A stretch of 37,498 nt of DNA from positions 1 through 37,498 of the forward strand of contig JAFMKS010000019.1 in NCBI GenBank assembly GCA_017852835.1, given 5' to 3'. The position numbers and the translations under genes were made by a program. Positions 16,932 through 25,529 of this stretch are shown piece after piece (the first letter of the stretch is position 1; each line of letters begins with the position of its first letter). The DNA comes from Paracoccaceae bacterium (GTDB taxonomy: Bacteria > Pseudomonadota > Alphaproteobacteria > Rhodobacterales > Rhodobacteraceae). The notes under the pieces were generated by a model. It worked only from the letters and a program-made list of their open reading frames with translations, made no database searches and was not told where the DNA came from.

Positions 16932-17910
16932 TTTTCACAGCCTCAAACCCAACGGACAGAGGATCCAAATCATAATGCGTTCCGCAGAACTGGCAATCTG
17001 CTGTAACGCGACCGTCATCATTTGTCATTTTTTCGATGTCTTTGGCCGAATAAATTGACAAGGATTGACGCACACGATCCTCAGAACAGGTGCATCCAAA
17101 CTGGACCGACTGCGCATCGTAAACGCGCGGTTGCTCTTCGTGGAAGAGGCGGACCAATAGTTCGGTTGGCGGAACGCTTGGCCCAATTAATTCCATTTCC
17201 TCGACCGAGGATAATAGGATGTTCACGCGGTTCCAGTTTTCTTCGTCATCACCGTGCACCAAATCTTCGGCGGCGAGCAATCCGTCGTCCCCGCTTCCGC
17301 CTTCACCGCTGACAGATGGGCTGGCTTTGGGCATGTGTTGCAACATAACGCCACCGCCGCGCCAATGCTCTTCGACGCCTGGTTCACTGGATTTTCCAAA
17401 ACTTAGTTCAAACCGCGTTGGAAGCTGTTCAGATTGAGCGAAATAGGCCTCAGCGCAGGCTGTTAATGAGCCACCTGCAATGGGTGTAATGCCTTGATAG
17501 GGGCGCATGTCCTGACCTTGGTCAATCAAAACTGCAAAATATCCTTCATCCAGTTGATCAAAGCCCGCGCCATCAGTAACGCGATCCCGATCAAATGAGG
17601 CATAGGCGCGAATACGCGCGGGTTCGCCCTCTTTCTCGGGGCCATAGTAATCCGTTGCGATCATCCGCACGGCACCACGCGACTGAACCTGAAGCGATAG
17701 TTTCCACCGCAATTTGATGCTTTGACCAATCAATGCGGTCAGCAGGGCCATTTCCGCAACCAATGCTTCGACCGCTGGTGGGTAATCGTGTTGTTTCAAC
17801 ACGCCACTTAGGACGCCATCCAAACGTGCAATACGCCCGCGAACGTCTGCGCGATCCAATTGGAACGGCAAAACGGTGTCATCCCATGCAATTTTATCAA
17901 TCAATGTCAT
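16912..17910 (-). CDS. hslO: Redox-regulated chaperone Hsp33
   Basis: 332 aa. The C-terminal zinc-binding redox switch is complete: C273-x-C275 (GCTCSEDR) and C306-x2-C309 (CQFCGTHYD). Oxidation of these cysteines releases zinc and turns on holdase activity against unfolded cytoplasmic proteins. The N-terminal core (ATDYYG, TPIAGGSLTACAEAYF) fits the family. An acidic, glycine-rich insertion around residues 198-223 is somewhat longer than in enteric Hsp33. It is first gene of the hslO-nudix-cca-lysE-like run and is divergent from the Nudix gene at 17989. Confidence 0.95.
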   Translation of the reverse strand: MTLIDKIAWDDTVLPFQLDRADVRGRIARLDGVLSGVLKQHDYPPAVEALVAEMALLTALIGQSIKLRWKLSLQVQSRGAVRMIATDYYGPEKEGEPARIRAYASFDRDRVTDGAGFDQLDEGYFAVLIDQGQDMRPYQGITPIAGGSLTACAEAYFAQSEQLPTRFELSFGKSSEPGVEEHWRGGGVMLQHMPKASPSVSGEGGSGDDGLLAAEDLVHGDDEENWNRVNILLSSVEEMELIGPSVPPTELLVRLFHEEQPRVYDAQSVQFGCTCSEDRVRQSLSIYSAKDIEKMTNDDGRVTADCQFCGTHYDLDPLSVGFEAVKNDGDPA

Positions 17911-17988
17911 GTGCGGATCCTCTCGCGGCTTTTCAGTGGCATACCGCGTCTATATAGGGGTAGCAAGAGGCGGTCCAAGAGGTGAGCC

Positions 17989-18429
17989 ATGTTAAAACGA
18001 TACGGGACACCCCCAAAACGGGGCATACCATATACCCGCAGACCCGGTGCCTATGTGATATTGCCCATTGGGGATGGTATTTTACTAACCTATCAGGACG
18101 GTGAAGAGCGTGAATTTCAATTACCCGGGGGCGGTGTAGATGCAGGGGAACATCCAATTCCAGCGTTGCATCGTGAGGTGATCGAAGAAACGGGTTGGAT
18201 TATCAGCGCGCCACGTCGATTGGGCGCGTATAAGCGTTTCGTTTTTATGCCCGAATATGATTTATGGGCGGAAAAGATTTGTACAATCTATGTCGCGCGC
18301 CCGTGTTATCGATTATGCGATCCACTGGAAAAAGATCACAGTGATCATATCCTTTCCATTCCGCTTGCTCTTGAGGTCATGCCGAATGAGGCGGATCGGG
18401 AATATATTAGGGCCTATTTCGCTCTCTAA
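17989..18429 (+). CDS. Nudix hydrolase
   Basis: 146 aa. The Nudix box is canonical: GGGVDAGE followed by HPIPALHREVIEETGW, giving G-x5-E-x7-R-E-x2-E-E-x-G (residues about 48-70). The substrate class (a nucleoside diphosphate linked to another moiety) cannot be told. It resembles the short MutT-like Nudix proteins. AAGAGGTGAG gives a strong ribosome binding site. Its stop codon overlaps the end of the decayed phosphatase gene on the opposite strand. Confidence 0.9.
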   Translation: MLKRYGTPPKRGIPYTRRPGAYVILPIGDGILLTYQDGEEREFQLPGGGVDAGEHPIPALHREVIEETGWIISAPRRLGAYKRFVFMPEYDLWAEKICTIYVARPCYRLCDPLEKDHSDHILSIPLALEVMPNEADREYIRAYFAL

Positions 18430-18781
18430 TCAGTGACTGCGCCGATGTGTTCGACCATGATAATTGAGACATCGCCGGGAAACACGGTTAAGTTTGAGTA
18501 TGCTTCTAATCCGGATAAAATATCGTTTATGACGTCCTGAGCATGCGCGTTAACAAGCGGTCCTAGCATGCGTCAAAACCCTCTTGATCCAACAGGGCAC
18601 CAGAGGGATCAGGGCATTCGGTCACCCCATCGGACACGATGAACAAACGATCACCTGGTTTCATTATGTTCTCGGTACGCTCAAACGCGATATCATCGAC
18701 CACCAAAACGGAACGCGGGGTGCGCGTTTCACGCGGTGGATCGGATGTCATAACCGTCTGATGCACAAATACCTCGAACAC
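18426..18781 (-). pseudogene. Decayed response regulator/SpoIIE-type phosphatase (internal deletion plus frameshift)
   Basis: Reading minus, a frame starting at 18781 (or the ATG at 18751) contains RSVLVVDD, the classic start of a receiver domain. It passes directly into IAFERTENIMKPGDRLFIVSDGVTEC, the late part of a SpoIIE/PP2C phosphatase domain. A whole middle of several hundred residues is therefore missing. The frame stops at 18565-18563. The rest of the phosphatase continues in another frame: RMLGPLVNAHAQDVINDIL, then FPGDVSIIMVEHIG to a TAG at 18428-18426. A one-base loss near the TTTT run at 18575-18578 explains the shift. The product cannot be functional. Confidence 0.75.
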
Positions 18782-18919
18782 TCTTGAGTGGGTGCACTAT
18801 GCGGAGAGCGCATTTAACAATTGGTGAATGTATAGACTTTGAAATGTTCAAATTTTGCCTTTTACTTTCTGTTTACTTCCGCGCTGAACAATGTCCCTTG
18901 GGTAGATTAGGAGAGTGAG

Positions 18920-19229
18920 ATGATTGATTGGGCACGTGTGTCCGAACTTCGTGACGAAGTGGGCGCAGAAGATTTCGATGAAGTCGTTGAGTTGTTTTTG
19001 GAAGAGGTCGACGAAGCGATTGCAGCCTTGCGCGATTTGACGGATTTGTGCAAAACTTGCACCGCAATGCCATTTTTTAAAAGGCAGCGCACTGAATATC
19101 GGTTTCCGAGAGTTCGCAAATTTGTGTCAGGCAGGCGAGGCCGCCGCGGTAGCGGGACTGGGCGAAGATGTGGAAATTGCCGCCATTGTGCAAAGCTATG
19201 TAGAGGCGCGCGAAGTTTGCATAAACTAA
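18920..19229 (+). pseudogene. Hpt phosphotransfer gene broken by a frameshift
   Basis: A good ribosome binding site (TAGGAG) and ATG at 18920 begin an Hpt-like acidic helix (MIDWARVSELRDEVGAEDF, then EVVELFLEEVDEAIAALRDL). The frame then departs from the family. The second half continues one base over: CHFLKGSALNIGFREF, carrying the Hpt signature with the phosphorylatable His at 19071-19073, and runs to a TAA at 19227-19229. The shift must lie between 19041 and about 19068, consistent with a one-base insertion. As written no intact Hpt protein is made. The neighbouring RR-phosphatase gene is also broken. Confidence 0.75.
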
Positions 19230-19249
19230 TCTGCGGAACGATTGGCCAC

Positions 19250-20065
19250 CTAAACCAATAGATGCATCGTTTTGGGGTCAATCCCGTCGTTTTGTGACAG
19301 TATGCGGCGCCGCAATTTTTGCATGCCTTTGATCCATTTTTCGGGATCACTGGCGCGTAGTTTTGCATATTCCCCAACAATTGGATGGGGCAGGATCAGG
19401 AACTGTTGTTCCTTCATCCCGTCAATTACAGCGCGTGCCACATCGGCGGGAGACAACAGGCCAGGGTGATCTGGGATTATATCGTTGGCATCATATCCCA
19501 ACATAGAGGATGCAACATATTGTGGACAGATAACTGATGACAGAATGCCGTCATCCCCGTGCGAAATGGCCAGTGATTGGGCAAAGCTGATGGCAGCCGC
19601 CTTGGTCGCGGAATAAGGGGCGTCGCCGATTTGTGACAATAGGCCAGCGGCAGAGGCTGTGTTCACAAAATAACCTGAACCGCGCGCTATCATTTCGGGC
19701 AACAACGCGCGTGCGGCCCAAACATGGGACATCACGTGAATATCCCATGCACGCTGCCAAATCTGATCGGATGCGGATGCAACGTGATCTGGATCGGCCG
19801 AAATGACGCCTGCATTTGAAATCCAAATATCGATGTTCCCAAAATTGTTTGTGATATCCGCGATTGTCTGTTGGATTGCGCTGGGTTGTGTCACGTCACA
19901 TGCGGCGCCATGCGCCCCAATCTGATCCGCAGTTTTGGAAACCGCATCTGGGTTTAAATCCAAAATCACCACATCCGCATGTTCTGCAATCAAGGCTTCT
20001 GCGATCGCGCGCCCGATGCCCTGCGCGCCCCCAGTCACCACTGCGATTTTTCCAGCAAGCTCCAT
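19250..20065 (-). CDS. SDR-family oxidoreductase
   Basis: 271 aa, classical short-chain dehydrogenase length. Cofactor motif TGGAQGIG (11-18), NAG (84-86), catalytic S138 and the YSATK motif (Y151, K155). Acidic residues after beta-2 (LDLNPD, 35-40) favour NAD(H) over NADP(H). Substrate unknown. The start lies 1 bp after the ilvA stop, so the two form an operon. It is convergent with the broken Hpt gene, 20 bp apart. Confidence 0.9.
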   Translation of the reverse strand: MELAGKIAVVTGGAQGIGRAIAEALIAEHADVVILDLNPDAVSKTADQIGAHGAACDVTQPSAIQQTIADITNNFGNIDIWISNAGVISADPDHVASASDQIWQRAWDIHVMSHVWAARALLPEMIARGSGYFVNTASAAGLLSQIGDAPYSATKAAAISFAQSLAISHGDDGILSSVICPQYVASSMLGYDANDIIPDHPGLLSPADVARAVIDGMKEQQFLILPHPIVGEYAKLRASDPEKWIKGMQKLRRRILSQNDGIDPKTMHLLV

Positions 20066-20066
20066 G

Positions 20067-21293
20067 TTAAATCACAAATTGCGACAGCAGTTCATCATTG
20101 GTGATATCGGTATAGGTAAAGCCAGCCGCGTCCAAACGTTTGAAAAAATCATCAAACTGTTCTGGCGTTTTGGTTTCGATCCCGATCAGGATGGACCCAA
20201 AATTTCGCGCAGATTTTTTCAGGTATTCAAACCGACTAATGTCGTCCTCTGGCCCCAAGTGGCTTAGGAATTCGCGCAATGCGCCGGGGCGTTGTGGCAT
20301 CCGCAAGATCAAATATTTTTTGATTCCGCCGAAACGCTGTGCGCGCTCTTTTACTTCGGGAAGGCGTTCAAAATCAAAGTTTCCACCGGATGAAATACAC
20401 ACAACCTTACGCCCGCGAATGGCCTGTCCCATGTCCTTTAACGCGTCCATCGCCAAAGCCCCCGCAGGTTCCAATACCACCCCTTCGACGTTTAGCATAT
20501 CTAACATGGTTAGGCACAAACGATCCTCCGGGACGCGTAGCACATTGGCCAATCCGACACCCTTTAGCCGTTCAAATGTCTTTTCACCAATCCGCCCAAC
20601 CGCGGCACCATCTGCGAACGTGTCAACGGTGTCCAAATTAACGGGTTTTCCCGCGATCAAGGCTGCCCACAAACAGGCCCCGCCAAGGGGTTCAACCAGG
20701 CTGAATTGACAGCGTGTTTCAAAATAACTGATCACGCCTGACGATAATCCACCGCCGCCAACGGGCAGCACGATGTGATCGGGAATGCCGCCCAATTGAC
20801 GTTCGATTTCGACGGCAACAGAGGCCTGACCCTCAATCACATCTTCATCGTCAAAGGGGGAGAGAAAATGCGCACCAGCCTCGGCACAATGGGATTGGGC
20901 CGCACGCAAACAATCATCGAAATAGTCACCAACCAGGCGCACCTCGATATTGTTGCCACCAAACATCTTGGTCTTTTGTATCTTTTGCTGCGGGGTGGTG
21001 ACGGGCATGAAAATCGTGCCCTGCACATTCATATGGCGGCACATATATGCCACACCCTGCGCATGGTTTCCCGCACTGGCGCAAACAAAATGCGTTTCAC
21101 CTGCAATCTTGCGCATTGCATTAAAAGCCCCGCGCAGTTTGTAAGAGCGTACAGGGCTTAAATCCTCACGTTTCAGCCATACATCGGCTTCATACAATGC
21201 CGAGAGGTGTTCATTTTTCTGCAATGGTGTTTCGGGGAAAACCCCCCGCATTGCTGCCTCGGCCGCTCGAGCCATATCTTGAAAATTCGTCAT
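20067..21293 (-). CDS. ilvA: Threonine ammonia-lyase (threonine dehydratase), ACT-domain form
   Basis: 408 aa from the ATG at 21293 (an in-frame ATG at 21299 is also possible; no clear ribosome binding site separates them). PLP lysine K52 lies in SYKLRGA. The Asn loop GNHAQG and the glycine-rich phosphate loop GGGGLSSG follow. The C-terminal about 85 residues (from YLILRMPQRPGALREF) form one ACT-like regulatory domain, the usual short biosynthetic form. It converts threonine to 2-oxobutanoate and ammonia for isoleucine synthesis, and isoleucine feedback through the ACT domain is expected. It is divergent from argG. Confidence 0.93.
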   Translation of the reverse strand: MTNFQDMARAAEAAMRGVFPETPLQKNEHLSALYEADVWLKREDLSPVRSYKLRGAFNAMRKIAGETHFVCASAGNHAQGVAYMCRHMNVQGTIFMPVTTPQQKIQKTKMFGGNNIEVRLVGDYFDDCLRAAQSHCAEAGAHFLSPFDDEDVIEGQASVAVEIERQLGGIPDHIVLPVGGGGLSSGVISYFETRCQFSLVEPLGGACLWAALIAGKPVNLDTVDTFADGAAVGRIGEKTFERLKGVGLANVLRVPEDRLCLTMLDMLNVEGVVLEPAGALAMDALKDMGQAIRGRKVVCISSGGNFDFERLPEVKERAQRFGGIKKYLILRMPQRPGALREFLSHLGPEDDISRFEYLKKSARNFGSILIGIETKTPEQFDDFFKRLDAAGFTYTDITNDELLSQFVI

Positions 21294-21333
21294 GAACATA
21301 GCTTTGGCGCAGGGCTGCGGTCCTTGCAAGGAT

Positions 21334-21352
21334 ATACTTTGGCATACTTTGG
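21334..21352. repeat. Tandem 9-bp direct repeat between ilvA and argG
   Basis: ATACTTTGG occurs at 21334-21342 and again at 21344-21352, a period of 10 bp (one helical turn), about 40 bp upstream of the ilvA start. It is a possible regulator site for ilvA or argG, or chance. Confidence 0.35.
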
Positions 21353-21450
21353 AAACATCAGTGCGATTTCGTTTTGATTTTGGGCGCTATGACTTGCCCC
21401 CAGATTGAAAAACCGTTAGTGCCCTTGCCAATTGAAAAAGGGGAATCTGA

Positions 21451-22674
21451 ATGTCCGCGCCTAAGAAAGTAGTACTGGCCTATTCTGGCGGCCTTGATAC
21501 ATCTATCATCCTGAAATGGCTTCAAACTGAATACGGGTGTGAAGTCGTGACCTTTACCGCCGATTTGGGTCAGGGAGAAGAGCTTGAACCCGCGCGCCAA
21601 AAGGCGGAATTGCTGGGGATTAAGCCCGAAAATATTTACATCGAAGATGTGCGCGAAGAATTTGTGCGTGATTTTGTGTTCCCTATGTTCCGTGCGAATG
21701 CGCTTTATGAGGGATTGTACCTGCTTGGGACCTCAATCGCGCGACCCTTGATTTCAAAACGTTTGGTTGAAATTGCCGCGGAAACAGGTGCGGATGCGGT
21801 GGCCCACGGCGCGACAGGCAAGGGCAACGATCAGGTGCGTTTTGAATTGGCAGCCTATGCGTTGAACCCAGATATCAAGGTAATTGCACCCTGGCGCGAA
21901 TGGGATTTGTCGAGCCGTACCAAATTGATTAGTTTTGCGGAAGAGCATCAAATTCCGATTGCCAAGGACAAACGCGGCGAAGCGCCGTTCAGCGTTGATG
22001 CGAACCTGCTACATACCTCGTCAGAGGGCAAGGTTTTGGAAGATCCAGCAGTTGAAGCACCAGATTACGTTTACCAGCGCACGGTACATCCAGAGGAAGC
22101 GCCAGACACAGCAGAAGTGATTGAAGTCACATTCAAGGCAGGCGATGCCGTTGCCATCAACGGTGAAGAAATGTCACCCGCAACTATCCTGACAACACTA
22201 AACGAGTACGGCGGCAAGCATGGTATTGGCCGTTTGGATTTGGTTGAGGGTCGTTTTGTTGGGATGAAGTCGCGCGGTATTTACGAAACACCGGGTGGTA
22301 CCATCCTGTTGGAAGCGCACCGTGGCATCGAACAAATCACATTGGATCGCGGGGCTGCGCATCTAAAAGATGAGTTGATGCCAAAATATGCGGAGCTGAT
22401 CTATAACGGCTTCTGGTATTCGCCAGAGCGTGAAATGCTGCAGGCATTGATCGACAAATCACAAGAACAAGTGACAGGTACTGTGCGTTTGAAACTGTAT
22501 AAAGGATCCGTGCGCACGATTGGCCGTTGGTCTGATTATAGCTTGTATTCCGAGGCACATGTGACCTTTGAAGATGATGCAGGCGCTTACGATCAAAAGG
22601 ATGCAGCAGGGTTTATTCACCTGAATGCACTGCGCCTAAAACTCTTGGCGGCGCGCAAGCGTCGGATGGGGTAA
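21451..22674 (+). CDS. argG: Argininosuccinate synthase
   Basis: 407 aa, standard type 1 length. ATP-pyrophosphatase motif AYSGGLDTS (9-17), followed by [11 protein letters not shown]. Further family blocks include [14 protein letters not shown] and [11 protein letters not shown]. It joins citrulline and aspartate with ATP to make argininosuccinate, the penultimate step of arginine synthesis, in the cytoplasm. AGGGGA supplies a strong ribosome binding site, and a strong intrinsic terminator follows at 22699-22725. Monocistronic. Confidence 0.98.
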   Translation: MSAPKKVVLAYSGGLDTSIILKWLQTEYGCEVVTFTADLGQGEELEPARQKAELLGIKPENIYIEDVREEFVRDFVFPMFRANALYEGLYLLGTSIARPLISKRLVEIAAETGADAVAHGATGKGNDQVRFELAAYALNPDIKVIAPWREWDLSSRTKLISFAEEHQIPIAKDKRGEAPFSVDANLLHTSSEGKVLEDPAVEAPDYVYQRTVHPEEAPDTAEVIEVTFKAGDAVAINGEEMSPATILTTLNEYGGKHGIGRLDLVEGRFVGMKSRGIYETPGGTILLEAHRGIEQITLDRGAAHLKDELMPKYAELIYNGFWYSPEREMLQALIDKSQEQVTGTVRLKLYKGSVRTIGRWSDYSLYSEAHVTFEDDAGAYDQKDAAGFIHLNALRLKLLAARKRRMG

Positions 22675-22698
22675 GGCATTGTAAATATGCGTAAATAT

Positions 22699-22725
22699 GG
22701 CCGTCCTTATTTGGGCGGCCTTTTT
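22699..22725 (+). terminator. Intrinsic terminator of argG
   Basis: GGCCGTCC (22699-22706) pairs with GGGCGGCC (22713-22720) with one G-T pair, 6-nt loop TTATTT, followed by five T residues. It lies 25 bp after the argG stop. Confidence 0.85.
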
Positions 22726-22738
22726 GTTGGAGCGGGAC

Positions 22739-23467
22739 ATGACCCCAATTTATGCAATCGGTGATATCCACGGGCATCTGGATAAACTGGATGAGGCACT
22801 AGAGCGTATTCACGCGGATGGTGGCGCGGATGCGTCGGTTGTGTTTGTGGGGGATTATGTGGACCGTGGCGCAGAAAGTCAGGGTGTCATTCAGAGAATT
22901 ATCGATGGTCAAACATCGGGCAAAAACTGGGTCACACTTAAGGGCAATCATGACCGCATGTTTGAGTTGTTCCTGCAATCGCCGCCACAGCATGATCCGC
23001 ATTTGTTGTTGGGGATGGATTGGTTCAATGATCGCATTGGTGGGATCGCCACACTTGTCTCTTATGATATTGAAATTGAACGGGGCGTTTCGCGCACGTA
23101 TCAGATCCATGCCCAAGCCTTAGAGCGAGTGCCTGCTGCGCATATTGCGTTTTTACAAGATTTAAAAACGCATTATTTGGTCGATGGAACCTTGTTTGTG
23201 CATGCAGGCATTCGGCCCGAAATTCCGTTGAGCACTCAAACGGAGACGGATTTATTGTGGATCAGACAAGAGTTTCATGACTATCAAAATGATCATGAAT
23301 ATTTGATCGTTCATGGTCATACACCCGTGCAAAATATTACGCATTACGGCAATCGCGTGAATATTGATGGGGGCGCGGCCTATGGTCGGGAATTGACCCC
23401 GATCGTGATTGATGGCGCAGATATTTTTGCGCTGGGTCGGGACGGACGGGCGCGATTAGAACCCTAA
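22739..23467 (+). CDS. PPP-family metallophosphatase (serine/threonine phosphatase-like)
   Basis: 242 aa from the ATG at 22739, preceded by GGAG. An upstream in-frame ATG at 22697 sits on the argG terminator and is rejected. The metallophosphoesterase signature is complete: GDIHGH (8-13), GDYVDRG (38-44), LKGNHDRM (68-74) and VHGHTP near the C-terminus. It belongs with bacterial PrpA/diadenosine-tetraphosphatase-like phosphatases and uses two metal ions. Substrate could be a phosphoprotein or a nucleotide such as Ap4A; sequence alone does not decide. Confidence 0.9.
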   Translation: MTPIYAIGDIHGHLDKLDEALERIHADGGADASVVFVGDYVDRGAESQGVIQRIIDGQTSGKNWVTLKGNHDRMFELFLQSPPQHDPHLLLGMDWFNDRIGGIATLVSYDIEIERGVSRTYQIHAQALERVPAAHIAFLQDLKTHYLVDGTLFVHAGIRPEIPLSTQTETDLLWIRQEFHDYQNDHEYLIVHGHTPVQNITHYGNRVNIDGGAAYGRELTPIVIDGADIFALGRDGRARLEP

Positions 23468-23580
23468 TAAACGGCGTCTGTTTTACGTCGGTATAACGTT
23501 GGTATTGTGTCGGCGTTTTTGCGTACTTGTGGTGCGACGCTCGTGCCATGACACATCGCCCCGCCCACCATCCCGCAGGG

Positions 23581-24756
23581 TCAGAGGCCTGCTTCGGCCT
23601 CGATTGCTTTTTTAGATTTGCGTGCCCGTTCAGTTGCAGACTTCAACTGACCGCAGGCGGCCATGATGTCTTCGCCCCGTGGGGTGCGGATGGGGCTTGC
23701 GTAGCCCGCTTTGTAAATAATATCGGCGAAAGCTTCGATCCGTGACCAGTCAGAGCGTTCGTAGGGCGAGCCTGGCCATTCATTAAAGGGGATCAAGTTT
23801 ATCTTGGCGGGAATGCCCTTGATCAGTTTGACCAATCGACGCGCATCTGCATCCGTGTCATTCACGTCCTTTAGCATCACATATTCAAATGTGATCCGTT
23901 CGGAATTAGACACCTTGGGGTAGGTGCGCAGCGCATCCAGCAATTCCATGATGTTCCACTTTTTATTGATGGGGACGAGTTTGTCACGCACCTCATCCGT
24001 TGTAGCGTGAAAGGAAATTGCAAGTTGGCATCCGATTTCCTGCGCCGTTTTTGCAATTTCAGGGACGACACCAGATGTGGATAGGGTGATGCGACGACGG
24101 GACAGAGAGATCCCCTCGGGGTCCATTGCGATTTTCATCGCATCCCGAACATTGTCAAAATTATATAGCGGTTCGCCCATGCCCATCAGAACGATATTTG
24201 ACAATAGCCGTGTTTCGTTTTTGGGCGCACCGGGTTCGGGCCATTCGCCCAAATCATCCCGCGCAACCAACACCTGACCGATAATTTCCGCAGTTGTCAG
24301 GTTACGCACCAATTTCTGAGTGCCCGTATGACAGAAGGAGCAGGTCAACGTGCAACCCACCTGCGAGCTGATGCACAATGTGCCGCGATCCTCTTCTGGG
24401 ATATAAACGGTTTCAACCTCGTGCCCGCCTGCGATCCGCATTAGGTATTTGCGCGTACCATCCAGCGAGACTTGTTTTGAAACAACCTCTGGCACCTCGA
24501 TCACAAAGTGTTCTGCCAATTCGGCGCGATAGGTTTTCGCAAGATTGCTCATCACTGCGAAATCACGGACACCCTTTTCGTAAATCCATTGCCAGATTTG
24601 GCCCACACGCATTTTAGCCTGTTTTTCGGGCGTCCCATGTTCGATCAAAACATCGCGCATTTGGGCACGGGTCAGGCCCACCAAATTCATGGGACCATCG
24701 GGCAATTTGCGAGGGATCGTCAAAACGTCCTGTGTGATCGGCGTGGACACAGTCAT
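23581..24756 (-). CDS. rlmN: Dual-specificity 23S rRNA/tRNA adenine-C2 methyltransferase
   Basis: 391 aa from the ATG at 24756 ([10 protein letters not shown]), with AGG at normal spacing; an ATG five codons upstream is possible. The radical SAM motif C135-x3-C139-x2-C142 ([10 protein letters not shown]) binds the 4Fe-4S cluster. The C-terminal AACGQLKSA holds the Cys that resolves the methyl intermediate. The N-terminal segment is the RlmN accessory RNA-binding domain. It makes m2A2503 in 23S rRNA and m2A37 in some tRNAs. It is downstream of the IalB-like gene on the same strand and convergent with the metallophosphatase. Confidence 0.96.
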   Translation of the reverse strand: MTVSTPITQDVLTIPRKLPDGPMNLVGLTRAQMRDVLIEHGTPEKQAKMRVGQIWQWIYEKGVRDFAVMSNLAKTYRAELAEHFVIEVPEVVSKQVSLDGTRKYLMRIAGGHEVETVYIPEEDRGTLCISSQVGCTLTCSFCHTGTQKLVRNLTTAEIIGQVLVARDDLGEWPEPGAPKNETRLLSNIVLMGMGEPLYNFDNVRDAMKIAMDPEGISLSRRRITLSTSGVVPEIAKTAQEIGCQLAISFHATTDEVRDKLVPINKKWNIMELLDALRTYPKVSNSERITFEYVMLKDVNDTDADARRLVKLIKGIPAKINLIPFNEWPGSPYERSDWSRIEAFADIIYKAGYASPIRTPRGEDIMAACGQLKSATERARKSKKAIEAEAGL

Positions 24757-24781
24757 GATATACCTGTTCATTAAAGAAGTC

Positions 24782-24806
24782 GGGCGAACCCATACAGGAT
24801 TCGCCC
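24782..24806 (-). terminator. Hairpin between the IalB-like gene and rlmN
   Basis: GGGCGAA (24782-24788) and TTCGCCC (24800-24806) form a 7-bp perfect stem with an 11-nt loop, 28 bp beyond the IalB-like stop. On the minus strand it is followed by only a weak T-rich stretch, so termination is likely but not certain. Confidence 0.4.
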
Positions 24807-24834
24807 AGAATTAGCAAAAAGATTAGTTTGCGCG

Positions 24835-25359
24835 CTATTTACAGCGCTTATCGGCATCCTCAACCGCGGCCGTGAACCCAAGTAGGGAAAAGGTGTCTTC
24901 CGTCCGCGTCCCGCGGGACGAACGTGCGGTAAGTTTTGCCTTGGCCCCTTTTTTCATCGCGGCGATGATTTTTGCATCTTCCCCTTGGTTCGCCCAAGCC
25001 CATTCATCCTTGGTGTATAGGGCGAATTTGTTGCCATCAATTGTCAGATCAACAGTTGAATCAGGTGCAAAGGGGTAGCCCCCTGTGAACACGATTTGAC
25101 CGTTCACCTTGGCGTTTGGATCATAAACAACCATCAGCGCGATATCACCACGGCGCACGGCCACGACGCGACCGTTGCGGGTGTTTACGGTTTCCTTGGG
25201 GATCGAAACGGCCCAACATTGTTTTGGGTTTGTTTCAGCAAAAACATCCCAATCTACGCTTTCATCAACCTTGGCAGTGCTATTTTCCTGTGCGCTGACA
25301 GGTCCGCCAAACATCAATGATATAGGTAAAACGAGGCTAAGGATCAATTTTGTGTTCAT
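24835..25359 (-). CDS. Invasion-associated locus B (IalB) family protein
   Basis: 174 aa. A clear Sec signal peptide (MNTKLILSLVLPISLMFGG) with likely cleavage after VSA (residue 23). The mature part matches the IalB family pattern: an early WDVFAE and CWAVSIPKE, then GDIALMVVYDP, and a C-terminal SLLGFTAAVEDADKRC. The two Cys may form a disulfide. It is common in Rhodobacteraceae as a periplasmic protein of unknown function; invasion is a name inherited from Bartonella. GGAGGG gives a strong ribosome binding site. Confidence 0.85.
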   Translation of the reverse strand: MNTKLILSLVLPISLMFGGPVSAQENSTAKVDESVDWDVFAETNPKQCWAVSIPKETVNTRNGRVVAVRRGDIALMVVYDPNAKVNGQIVFTGGYPFAPDSTVDLTIDGNKFALYTKDEWAWANQGEDAKIIAAMKKGAKAKLTARSSRGTRTEDTFSLLGFTAAVEDADKRCK

Positions 25360-25529
25360 TTTTTCCCTCCGCCCGTGGTGGGCCTGCTATCTTTTCTTAT
25401 TTGACGCCTTAACATGCATGAAATAATGCGCAAGGACACCTTGAACTCGACAGCGGCAACTTAGCGCGAGTTTTGACTTTTATGGAAGCCCCTTTGGCAT
25501 AAAATTGCCAGTGAAAACGGAGAAACGTG

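Noticed and set aside
22697-22738. Upstream in-frame ATG that would lengthen the metallophosphatase by 14 residues
   Set aside because: It lies on the argG terminator and has no ribosome binding site; family homology starts at 22739.
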